This document shows, piece after piece, positions 23,341 through 29,998 of a stretch of 43,369 nt of DNA. The stretch lies in assembly GCA_030696775.1 (NCBI GenBank), contig JAUYRN010000013.1, positions 1 to 43,369 of the forward strand, given 5' to 3'. The notes beneath the pieces are model-generated. The model searched no databases. It was not told the DNA's origin and was given only the letters and a program-made list of their open reading frames with translations. Made by a program: the position numbers and the translations under genes. The DNA comes from Sulfuricurvum sp. GTDB taxonomy: Bacteria > Campylobacterota > Campylobacteria > Campylobacterales > Sulfurimonadaceae. Numbering within the stretch: position 1 is the stretch's first letter; the number at the start of each line of letters is the position of its first letter.

Positions 23341-24533
23341 CAGTCCTCCAAAATGATGGTACACGAATGTGTGAGCCATTGAGTTTGGATTCTTATGGAG
23401 AAAAAAACGACAATAGTGCTTTTGTCATCCCTTCAAATAGTAATAAAATGACGCAAATCCGAGATATTATGGATGCATTGCGCGGCGGAAATATTCCGTT
23501 GTTGTTTGATGGCACGATGATATCAAGTAGTCAAAAAGTGCAAACACTAGTGAACGATAATTCTAAAAGTTTTAATGAATCTGCTTCCGCATTGTTTTTT
23601 ACCTCAGGTACGAGCGGAAATCCTATCGGAGTGGTGAAAACGCAAGAGCATCTCCAGTGCGAAACATTGACTCATACCAAATGGCTAAAAGATGAAAACT
23701 TTGAACAGTGCCTTGTGACTGTCCCATTTTTTCATATCTATGGGTTCTTATTCGGGCTTTCCGTTCCTGCGGCACTTGGTTTGGAAATTATGACAAAAGA
23801 GGATTTTCTTCCACATGAAATCGTTAATCTTTGTCGGAGCAAACCAACTTTATGTATTACGAATCCCGTCTTTATCCGTGCGATGCTGAGGCTCAGGGAG
23901 GATATCGATCTTTCCAAAACTCTTTTTATCAGCTCCAGCGGTCCACTGGAACCTCACGAAGCATCCGCATTTGAGGAAAAATATTCCACACGGCTGACTC
24001 AGCTTTATGGCTCTAGTGAGACAGGCGGAATTGCAATACGCTCTGGAGGAAGTTGTGTTTGGACACCATTGGACGGCGTACGAATCTCAGAAGACGATGG
24101 TGTATTATGTGTGGAATCACCATTTGTCTCAAACACCGTGTATGATGAAACTTTCATTTCCATTCCATCTCCTTTTCGAACCACGGATATTATAGAGATG
24201 GCGGACAATGGATTTAAAATCACAGGGCGCGCCAGTGAATTGGTAAAAATTGGAGGGAAAAGGCTTTCCATCGTAGAAATTGAGACATTTTTAGAAAAGA
24301 TGGAGGAGATTGATGAGGCGTTAGGATTTGTTGAATATCATCCCGAACAACTTCGTGGAGAGAGCTTAACGCTTTATCTTGTAGGAGATGAGACGAAAAT
24401 TCATAAAACTATTCTCAAAAAAGCACTTCATGATCATTTTGGCGGGATTCACATCGAGAGTAAAATCGTAATGATGGAAAAAATCGAAAAGACCGCCATG
24501 GGGAAAAAGATTCGCTCACGACTGGTGACGTAA
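23328..24533 (+). CDS. AMP-forming acyl-CoA/ACP ligase (ApeH-like)
   Basis: A 401-residue adenylate-forming enzyme, shorter than usual (about 500 residues) because the N-terminal subdomain is reduced. Motifs: ATP-binding TSGTSGNP (92-99), VVKTQ as the following phosphate loop, LYGSSETGG (226-234), RTTD (284-287), FKITGRASELVKIGG (hinge) and the C-terminal catalytic lysine in AMGKKIRSR. It should activate the aryl acid made by the ammonia-lyase and load it on an ACP, starting the polyene chain. Such short ligases are typical of aryl polyene loci. It is the last gene before the insertion at 24536. Confidence 0.9.
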   Translation: MPRVTVLQNDGTRMCEPLSLDSYGEKNDNSAFVIPSNSNKMTQIRDIMDALRGGNIPLLFDGTMISSSQKVQTLVNDNSKSFNESASALFFTSGTSGNPIGVVKTQEHLQCETLTHTKWLKDENFEQCLVTVPFFHIYGFLFGLSVPAALGLEIMTKEDFLPHEIVNLCRSKPTLCITNPVFIRAMLRLREDIDLSKTLFISSSGPLEPHEASAFEEKYSTRLTQLYGSSETGGIAIRSGGSCVWTPLDGVRISEDDGVLCVESPFVSNTVYDETFISIPSPFRTTDIIEMADNGFKITGRASELVKIGGKRLSIVEIETFLEKMEEIDEALGFVEYHPEQLRGESLTLYLVGDETKIHKTILKKALHDHFGGIHIESKIVMMEKIEKTAMGKKIRSRLVT

Positions 24534-24630
24534 TTTAAAAGAACATGAAAATTTCAACCTTGTGACCATAAAAAGATGCTACATTAAACAAAATAGTTTG
24601 GGGATAGTAAATGGCAAAAGAGAATTATAA

Positions 24631-24708
24631 ATGACTAAAATAACTGAAAATATGAGAGCTACACTTTTGCCGAAGCTTATGAGTTTGGAAGTGAGGGTGG
24701 ATATATGA
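24631..24708 (+). CDS. 25-codon mini-ORF, copy A (duplicated leader)
   Basis: Encodes MTKITENMRATLLPKLMSLE and five more residues (VRVDI). It overlaps the next gene start at 24705 by ATGA. A second ORF of the same length with about 54 of 78 identical bases lies at 26176-26253 and is coupled to the transposase gene in the same way. The start (KITEN, then LL or LL-x) weakly recalls the N-terminus of type I restriction HsdR subunits, so it may be a fragment of such a gene joined to a REP end (GGAAGTGAGGG at 24686-24696). It could also be a true leader peptide. No function is assigned. Confidence 0.4.
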   Translation: MTKITENMRATLLPKLMSLEVRVDI

Positions 24709-25639
24709 GCAATACAGTTAAAGCATCTATTTTTGACATCAAGATATCTGCTGATAATCTTTTATTGGTGGATAAAACATTAGAAGATATTTTAAAAGAA
24801 GTATCCTCGAAATTAGATGATAATGATTCAATCAATACTAGAATACTAGAATACTTGATACAAATGCAAATGATAAAGAAACCTCAATATGGTTTGATTC
24901 TTTCGACGATATATCTAATTTTTCAAAGGAAAATATTTTTAGTAATACCGTGTGCTTTTTATTAGCTAAAGACATGAACTATCAATTCGTTGAAAATAAA
25001 GAAAAAAAACAAATAGAAAATTCTTCTCATAATGAAAAAATAAAACCAAAAATTCCAGCTCATTGTGTATTTATAAAAGACTCAAATATTTTATTGATGG
25101 AAGAAGCTACTAACACACCAACCATTGCAACGCTACATAGAGGTATTATTAGTAATCTTAAGTTTCAGAGTAAGGATTTATATTTCCAGGCGAGGTATAG
25201 AGAAAATATTATTGAAAGATTGCAGTTATTTGTAGATAATATAAAAACTATTGAGATGATAGATTTAAACATAGAAAAATATTTGAAAGACACAGAAGAT
25301 TCAGATGGATACTTACAAAACTTCTTACACAATCCAAATACTAAAATTACTGCAAAATTACAAGTTGAGTCTGATGATTGGAAAACTAAAGTTGTAAACT
25401 ATTTTGCTGATACATTTAACAATAGATTATCTAAAGAGGTACAGAATATTAAAGTAACTTTTAAAGATGAAAAACAAAAAGATGACATTGTAACACTCTA
25501 TGAAAATATGGTATATCTCAAAATTGAGAAAGATTTATATATCGAAGATATTTCAACTTTACATGGGGATGATAGATTGAATTATTCAAAGGAGATCTAT
25601 AAAACTATGATTGAGGCTTACAATGAAAGCGTTAAGTAA
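24705..25639 (+). pseudogene. soluble protein of about 311 residues, interrupted by a one-base frameshift
   Basis: Two frames belong together. The first (24705-24965) starts MSNTVKASIFDIKISADNLL and after residue 63 turns into unlikely sequence. The second is open from 24842 and continues to 25639. Adding one T to the GGTTT at 24891-24895 joins them into smooth sequence (QYGFDSFDDISNFSKENIF). The product would be a soluble alpha/beta protein without signal or membrane helix. I do not recognise its family. The second half has a lysine-rich region and ends in a helical tail. It overlaps a four-helix membrane protein gene, a pairing that recalls sensor-plus-membrane-effector defence systems such as RexA-RexB of phage lambda. 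That is similarity in layout only. The frameshift may be real decay or a sequencing error. Confidence 0.6.
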
Positions 25640-26174
25640 GTATATAGTTTTATTTTTTATTGTTTTATCAGGATTGTTTTTTGAACAAGTTTTTATTGTT
25701 TATAAACATATTATTTTAGATACAAATATCATTACTTTAATGGTAGGTTTAATTAGCGGACTATTTGGATTTATAGTGGCAGTCATACCTTTTGCTATCC
25801 AACTTTTTAATCAAGACAATAAGAATCAAAAAAATGATTTTTTAAATAAATTAATGGAAAATGACAAGTTTAACTTTTTTGTAAAACCTATGTTCAGTAG
25901 ATTTATAAAAATGCTTCAAATCATGTTCTTGTTGTTTTTATATGCAATATTTTTAACTATTTTAGCTTCAAATAAAGAAAATTTAAAATTATTTTCTTTT
26001 TTATATGAAGAGCTATATCGAGTTCCATTGTATAAAATTTGTATAACTGTAGTGTTTTATGTGTATTTGGTATTGATGAGTATATTTTTCATAAATTTAA
26101 AAAATATCATACGGGATTTACAAACTTTGGTTTTTAATTTTTTTAAATCTCAAGAATCAATAAAGAAGAAATAA
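25623..26174 (+). CDS. four-helix membrane protein, partner of the preceding gene
   Basis: About 183 residues when started at the ATG at 25623; a TTG at 25611 would add four. Four hydrophobic helices are evident: ALSKYIVLFFIVLSGLFFEQ, then IITLMVGLISGLFGFIVAV, then FIKMLQIMFLLFLYAIFLTI, and ICITVVFYVYLVLMSIFFIN. A basic, Asn/Lys-rich loop lies between helices 2 and 3 and a basic tail follows helix 4. The gene overlaps the upstream gene by 17 bases, so the two are translated together. Function unknown. Small multi-helix membrane proteins next to a soluble sensor often act as phage-defence effectors that damage the inner membrane, which would fit this insertion of defence-type debris. Confidence 0.7.
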   Translation: MKALSKYIVLFFIVLSGLFFEQVFIVYKHIILDTNIITLMVGLISGLFGFIVAVIPFAIQLFNQDNKNQKNDFLNKLMENDKFNFFVKPMFSRFIKMLQIMFLLFLYAIFLTILASNKENLKLFSFLYEELYRVPLYKICITVVFYVYLVLMSIFFINLKNIIRDLQTLVFNFFKSQESIKKK

Positions 26175-26175
26175 A

Positions 26176-26253
26176 ATGATTAAAATCACTGAAAATGAAA
26201 TAAAATTTTTTGTTATCGAGCTTTTGAGTGGGGAAGTGAGGGTTGAAATATGA
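26176..26253 (+). CDS. 25-codon mini-ORF, copy B (duplicated leader)
   Basis: Encodes MIKITENEIKFFVIELLSGE and VRVEI. It has the same length as copy A (24631-24708), with near identity at both ends and divergence in the middle. It starts one base after the stop of the membrane protein gene and overlaps the transposase frame at 26250 by ATGA. The end lies over a REP half (GGAAGTGAGGG at 26232-26242). As with copy A, the N-terminal KITEN-x-I-x-x-x-x-IELL pattern resembles an HsdR start, so a fragment of a lost restriction gene is the leading guess. Confidence 0.4.
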   Translation: MIKITENEIKFFVIELLSGEVRVEI

Positions 26254-26921
26254 TAACGGAAGTGGGGTTTCAACCCCGCAAAAACAATCAATGCGGGACT
26301 AAAGTCCCACCTCCGAATACAAGCGAAGTTAAAATCCGACTTCCGAAGAAACATAGTCATTTGCCTCATGCTGACATAAAGGGTTACTACCAATTTATTA
26401 CTTTTAGGACATACGATAGCGTAGATGAATTTGTCAAGAAACTAACAGCGGCAGATAAGTCAAATAAGCAGAAGCAACAAGAGATAGATGAATATTTGGA
26501 TAGTTCCAAAAATGGGGCTTATTTGGACGGGGTGGTTTTGAAATATTTATACGATTTTCTAAAAAGTAAAGATGGTAAATTGTATGAGTTGGAGGCTTTT
26601 GCGATTATGAGTAATCATGTACATTTACTTATTAAACCTATTGAAGATTTGAGTAAAATTATGCAGATGCTTAAGGGTGCTAGTGCAAAAGCTATTAATG
26701 CAATATTAGATAAAAGTGATAGGTTCTGGGCTGATGATTATTACGATAAAACCATACGAGACGAGAAGCATTTTTGGATTGTGTATGAATATATTAAGAA
26801 TAATCCATTGAAGATTGGCGGGGTTGAAACCCCACTTCCAATCGGAACTGACACCTTAGTGTCGGAAAATAATAGCGGGACTAAAGTCACACTTCCAAGA
26901 TTTTATGGAGTTTGCAAATGA
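26250..26921 (+). CDS. REP-associated tyrosine transposase (RAYT, Y1_Tnp family)
   Basis: A 223-codon frame encoding a single-strand-DNA transposase of the IS200/IS605-like HUH family. The HUH motif is MSNHVHLLI (His123, His125), and the catalytic tyrosine is Tyr164 or Tyr165 in WADDYYDKTIRDEKHFW. ENP-like YIKNNPL follows. Codons 3-30 and about 188-220 run through REP sequences, so these parts are probably not functional protein. The typical RAYT core begins near LPHADIKGYYQFITFRTYD, and an in-frame TTG at 26361 is a possible true start. RAYTs move and maintain REP sequences instead of themselves. The matching REPIN at 1726-1775 suggests it has been active in this genome. Confidence 0.85.
   Translation: MITEVGFQPRKNNQCGTKVPPPNTSEVKIRLPKKHSHLPHADIKGYYQFITFRTYDSVDEFVKKLTAADKSNKQKQQEIDEYLDSSKNGAYLDGVVLKYLYDFLKSKDGKLYELEAFAIMSNHVHLLIKPIEDLSKIMQMLKGASAKAINAILDKSDRFWADDYYDKTIRDEKHFWIVYEYIKNNPLKIGGVETPLPIGTDTLVSENNSGTKVTLPRFYGVCK
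26258..26314. repeat. REPIN-like element at the transposase 5' end
   Basis: Begins GGAAGTGGGGTTTCAACCCCGC (hairpin with GGGGTT and AACCCC) and ends GCGGGACTAAAGTCCCACCTCC (hairpin GGGACT and AGTCCC), separated by an AT-rich spacer. The outer ends are inverted. A further half-copy (GAAGTTAAAATCCGACTTC) follows at about 26327-26345. Confidence 0.75.
26818..26896. repeat. two REP halves at the transposase 3' end
   Basis: GCGGGGTTGAAACCCCACTTCC at 26818-26838 and GCGGGACTAAAGTCACACTTCC at 26875-26896, in the same orientation, with a small GACAC-CTTA-GTGTC hairpin between. They lie inside the end of the transposase frame. REP copies flanking a RAYT gene are the expected arrangement. Confidence 0.7.
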
Positions 26922-27088
26922 TTGAGGAGACAATGAAGAAATTCGGAATTTCCGATTTTCTTAAAAAACCACTAAAAAATATATTTGATAGTAAAGAATT
27001 AGATGAAAAATCAGTATGTCGGGAATTCCGACAACCCACAAAAACAGTACTCAAACAAGCTGAGATAATTGCGAACGAGTTAATTTAG
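26918..27088 (+). pseudogene. RhuM-like gene fragment (56 codons)
   Basis: Starts by ATGA overlap with the transposase stop. The middle (LKNIFDSKELDEKSVCREFRQ) strongly recalls the conserved stretch of RhuM-family (Fic-like virulence-associated) proteins. There, 'HIKNIF..GELDE.SV' is followed by a long DGK..TKFYNLD segment that is absent here. The ends look unrelated to that family. It is best read as a remnant of a RhuM gene, another piece of accessory-island debris. RhuM genes often accompany type I restriction operons, which fits the possible HsdR fragments upstream. Confidence 0.5.
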
Positions 27089-27091
27089 TTA

Positions 27092-27454
27092 CTATAGTGA
27101 CGTATAAAAAACCGCAATTTCACCCGTTGCGACACTGTTTTGTGAAGCGTTAGAGATAGCATTAAATTCAAAAAGATACGAATCATTAAACGAATGTTTG
27201 AGAGTGACGGTAGTGTCATAATGAAGTGTATCAGCCTTGTCGCAGAGTTTGATATTTCGAAAAGATGAGACCACTCCGGTATTACAGTTAGGAGAAAGTG
27301 GAAAAAAACTCGTCCCCTGAGCGGCTGCTTCGCAAAACATGGCAAGCGTTGGAGTGAGGGGAAAACGGGTCTCGAAGGTCACTTGCGTTTCATTTTGTTC
27401 TGAAAGCTGCCCAATAAAAATAAGGGGTTCTTTGTGAGGTAAGCGACTGTTCAT
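27092..27454 (-). CDS. hot-dog dehydratase, ApeP-like
   Basis: A 120-residue hot-dog protein. It opens with RLPHKEPLIFIGQL, equivalent to the LPH-x-x-PM-x-L start of ApeP-type 3-hydroxyacyl-ACP dehydratases, and has the active-site-like helix TLAMFCEAAAQGTS with Glu42 where FabZ carries its catalytic acid. Together with the FabA-like protein at 7088 it could form the ApeI-ApeP dehydratase pair. It is transcribed away from darA through a 63-base spacer. Its 3' end abuts the insertion (stop four bases from the RhuM-like fragment), so the insertion probably fell between this gene and the ligase gene. Confidence 0.75.
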   Translation of the reverse strand: MNSRLPHKEPLIFIGQLSEQNETQVTFETRFPLTPTLAMFCEAAAQGTSFFPLSPNCNTGVVSSFRNIKLCDKADTLHYDTTVTLKHSFNDSYLFEFNAISNASQNSVATGEIAVFYTSL

Positions 27455-27484
27455 AAAATGAGTCCTGATTTTTTAGAGAAATGG

Positions 27485-27490
27485 TAGAAT
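27485..27490 (+). promoter_or_regulatory. -10 candidate for the dar block
   Basis: TAGAAT in ATGGTAGAATAAAC, 28 bases before the darA start, within the 63-base divergent spacer. There is an ACGAGG ribosome-binding site. Confidence 0.35.
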
Positions 27491-27517
27491 AAACTTACTT
27501 AAATACGAGGTATTACA

Positions 27518-28438
27518 ATGTCCAAACGGATTCTGGTCGTCTATTATTCACAAAGCGGACAATTGGAAAAGGTGCTCACTACAATGTTAGAGCCTTTGGT
27601 GATTTGTGATGAGGTTGAGGTGACGATGTTACCATTACGCCCAAATGAATATTTTGCCTTTCCATGGTCTTTTTGGAACTTTTTCGATGCGTTTCCTGAA
27701 TCGGTTTATTGTGATGCATTGCCTAATATCCCATGTGAGGTTATCGACCCTGAAAGCTTTGATCTGATTATTATCGGATATCAACCGTGGTTTCTTTCAC
27801 CCTCGTTGCCCATGAGTGCCTTTATGAAATCCAATCAAGCGAAAGTCATTTTAAAAAACAAACCCGTTGTCACCGTCATAGCTTGCCGTAATATGTGGAT
27901 AGAAGCCCAAAAAACTATGAAAGAGCTTTTGGTATCGTGTGAAGGACGTCTTATTGATAATATCGTTCTGAGCGACCAAAGCGGTCCCTTGGAGAGTTTT
28001 ATCACGACGCCACGTTGGATGCTTACCGGAAAACGTGAATCGTTTTGGGGATTGTCGGCGGCGGGTATTTCGGATGATGTTATCAAAAAAAGCAGCCGTT
28101 TTGGAGAAGCGATTTTGTCAGGGCTTATCAGAAATAAAGAAGTAGAGAATACCCCGATGTTGTGTGGTTTGGGTGCGGTGTGTGTTGATCCACGTTTTAT
28201 TGCCTCTGAAAAGATAGGGAAACGGAGTTTTCGGATTTGGGGTAAGCTTATTCGGCTGTTTGGAAAAAGAGGTTCATGGAGCAGACGTCCAGTATTGGGT
28301 ATCTATGTTCTTTTTCTAATAACATTGATTGTGAGTGTTGTTCCCCTAAATATGGCATTACAAAGCATTATTAGACGTGTATTTAAAGGAAAAATAGATA
28401 AAATAATACAAAGTATAGAAGCTCCTTCAGGCAAATAG
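27518..28438 (+). CDS. darA: dialkylresorcinol condensing enzyme DarA
   Basis: A 306-residue protein. It opens with a flavodoxin-like beta-alpha-beta unit, ILVVYYSQSGQLEKVL, followed by the characteristic FPWSFWNFFDAFPESV and IIGYQPWFLSPSLP segments that I recognise from DarA of flexirubin and dialkylresorcinol clusters. PVVTVIACRNMW and a C-terminal hydrophobic region (about 265-290) complete the match. DarA works with DarB to condense two beta-ketoacyl thioesters into a cyclic precursor of 2,5-dialkylresorcinol. The flavodoxin-like start has no obvious redox role in this family. It heads a five-to-six-gene block with darB directly downstream. Confidence 0.88.
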   Translation: MSKRILVVYYSQSGQLEKVLTTMLEPLVICDEVEVTMLPLRPNEYFAFPWSFWNFFDAFPESVYCDALPNIPCEVIDPESFDLIIIGYQPWFLSPSLPMSAFMKSNQAKVILKNKPVVTVIACRNMWIEAQKTMKELLVSCEGRLIDNIVLSDQSGPLESFITTPRWMLTGKRESFWGLSAAGISDDVIKKSSRFGEAILSGLIRNKEVENTPMLCGLGAVCVDPRFIASEKIGKRSFRIWGKLIRLFGKRGSWSRRPVLGIYVLFLITLIVSVVPLNMALQSIIRRVFKGKIDKIIQSIEAPSGK

Positions 28439-28450
28439 GTTTAAGACACT

Positions 28451-29593
28451 ATGAACAATGTATATATTACGAAAATGACCGCATTTTTACCCAATGATCC
28501 GGTATCTAATGATCAAATAGAAGAGGTTCTAGGGGCTGTAGGCGGTGTAAAATCCCGCGCTAAAAATGTCGTTTTGCGTAGTAATGGTATTAAAACCCGC
28601 CATTATATTCTCGACCCAAAAACACGGCAGCCGCTTTTTACCAATGCATCTATGACAGCTCAGGCAATTCGCGCGCTGGAAGGTGAGACGTTTAGCTTAG
28701 ACGAGATTGGATGTTTGGCGTGCGGTACGACGTCTCCTGACCATCTTATGCCCAACCATGCGCTTATGACACAAGGAGAGCTAGGATTACATGCCTGTGA
28801 GGCGATTGCTACGTCGGGTATTTGCCTCAGCGGAATCACAGCGATGAAATATGCCTATATGACAGTGGCCTGCGGTGAGTATACCAGCGCTGTATCGACA
28901 GGTTCTGAAATTTCATCGATGGGGATGAGAGCGGAAATGTTTACATGTGATGCTCAGGATAGTGAGAGTATTGAAAAGCGTCCTGAAATTGCATTTGGAA
29001 AAGATTTTTTGCGCTGGATGCTTTCCGATGGCGCAGGCTGTGCACTGTTACAAGCCGCTCCAAATCCCCAAGGACTTTCACTGAAAATCGAATGGATCGA
29101 TATCCTCTCGTATGCGGGGGAGATGCCGACATGTATGGTCAGTGGAGCACTTCAAGATAAGGAGGGAAACTATCAGCCGTGGAGAGAGCTTGATCCCTCT
29201 CTTTGGCGTGAAAGAACAGTCTTTGCTGTAGAACAAGATGTCAAACTTTTGAATGAAAATATTGTCCATTATACGGTGGAAAAACCGCTTCAAACGATTA
29301 TCAAAAAACGGCATTTGAGCGCGAATGAGATCGATTATTTCTTACCGCATTACTCATCAGAGTATTTTCGGGATAAAATGGCTTTAGGATTGGAAAACGT
29401 TGGTTTTTCTATACCGAGTGAAAAATGGTTTACGAATTTGACCCGGAAAGGGAATACGGGAAGTGCGTCCATTTATATTATTCTCGAAGAATTGTTTAAT
29501 TCCGGTAAGCTTCAAATCGGTGAAAAAATTCTCTGTTTTATTCCGGAAAGCGGACGTTTTTCGACCGCATTTATGTTGCTTGAGGTGGTATAA
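28451..29593 (+). CDS. darB: DarB-like ketosynthase III
   Basis: A 380-residue FabH-fold condensing enzyme. The KAS III triad is visible: Cys125 in TSGICLSGITAMKYA, His300 in FLPHYSSEYF and Asn335 in GNTGSASIY. The N-terminal part (AFLPNDPVSNDQIEEVLG, then SNGIKTRHY) matches DarB, the ketosynthase of dialkylresorcinol formation. The distinct RSNGIKTRHYILD motif separates DarB from fatty-acid FabH. With DarA it should form the resorcinol ring from two acyl chains. No DarC-like aromatase is visible in the window; in several known clusters aromatisation occurs without a dedicated enzyme. It starts 12 bases after darA. Confidence 0.88.
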   Translation: MNNVYITKMTAFLPNDPVSNDQIEEVLGAVGGVKSRAKNVVLRSNGIKTRHYILDPKTRQPLFTNASMTAQAIRALEGETFSLDEIGCLACGTTSPDHLMPNHALMTQGELGLHACEAIATSGICLSGITAMKYAYMTVACGEYTSAVSTGSEISSMGMRAEMFTCDAQDSESIEKRPEIAFGKDFLRWMLSDGAGCALLQAAPNPQGLSLKIEWIDILSYAGEMPTCMVSGALQDKEGNYQPWRELDPSLWRERTVFAVEQDVKLLNENIVHYTVEKPLQTIIKKRHLSANEIDYFLPHYSSEYFRDKMALGLENVGFSIPSEKWFTNLTRKGNTGSASIYIILEELFNSGKLQIGEKILCFIPESGRFSTAFMLLEVV

Positions 29594-29998
29594 ATGAAAA
29601 AAGACGAAGCACCGCAGGATAATATCGCCATGTATCATGGGGGACGAAAGGCCCTTTATGCAGTAGCGGATGAAGGAAAATTTGAGATTACCCAAAGCAG
29701 TGGGTGGAGTGTTGAAGAGATGGCAACATTGCAAGCAGTAGATGAGTTTGAGCGTTTGGAGCGTGAAGCATATAGTGAGTTTAGCGAAGGGAAAAATTCA
29801 CCATTAGGTGTCTGGATGTATCGTCGTCGTATGAGTATTGCCACGTTATCCCAATGTTCAGATTTTTGGCAATGGAGTATCAAGCGTCATCTAAAACCCG
29901 ATGTTTTTAAGAGACTAAGCCCCAAAAAAATCGCTCTTTATTGTGATGTTTTCGATATAACAGCCGCAGAACTATTCAATCCAAAGGAGCCAAAATGA
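29594..29998 (+). CDS. conserved small protein of the dar block, HTH-like C-terminus
   Basis: A 134-residue soluble protein I cannot assign to a family. The N-terminal half (YHGGRKALYAVADEGKFEITQSSGW) is alpha/beta and contains a Glu-rich helix. The C-terminal half (about 75-130: SPLGVWMYRRRMSIATLSQCSDFWQWSIKRHLKP, then LSPKKIALYCDVFDITAAELF) is built like an XRE-type helix-turn-helix: a turn after LSQ, a recognition-like helix, then helices with the A-x-x-F-D-I-x-x-x-E-L pattern. It could be a regulator or a scaffolding protein for the BtrH-like enzyme encoded next. It immediately follows darB (no gap) and overlaps the next gene by four bases. Confidence 0.65.
   Translation: MKKDEAPQDNIAMYHGGRKALYAVADEGKFEITQSSGWSVEEMATLQAVDEFERLEREAYSEFSEGKNSPLGVWMYRRRMSIATLSQCSDFWQWSIKRHLKPDVFKRLSPKKIALYCDVFDITAAELFNPKEPK

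Larger units (their letters stand above)
24536..27090. mobile_element. AT-rich insertion splitting the biosynthetic locus
   Basis: This 2.5-kb stretch separates the ligase gene from the dehydratase, DarA and DarB genes of the same pathway. It is visibly more AT-rich than its flanks, above all at 24700-26250. It contains gene fragments, a frameshifted gene, a REP-associated transposase with REP sequences, and a chain of ATGA-overlapping small frames. The leading gap 24534-24704 has no other gene apart from a seven-codon ORF (24611-24634) that overlaps the first mini-ORF by ATGA. I see no terminal inverted repeats or target duplication that would define a single transposon. Confidence 0.6.

Noticed and set aside
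24950..25639. Independent gene starting at GTG 24950
   Set aside because: The frame is open upstream to 24842 with sensible sequence that continues the first frame after a one-base correction, so a single split gene is more likely.
24705..26174. Homologue of lambda RexA-RexB
   Set aside because: Only the layout is similar; I see no sequence motif that would prove homology, so it is kept as an analogy.
27092..27345. Alternative minus-strand frame in the dehydratase gene region
   Set aside because: The other frame encodes a recognisable hot-dog protein with PHxxP and an active-site-like helix; this one shows nothing.
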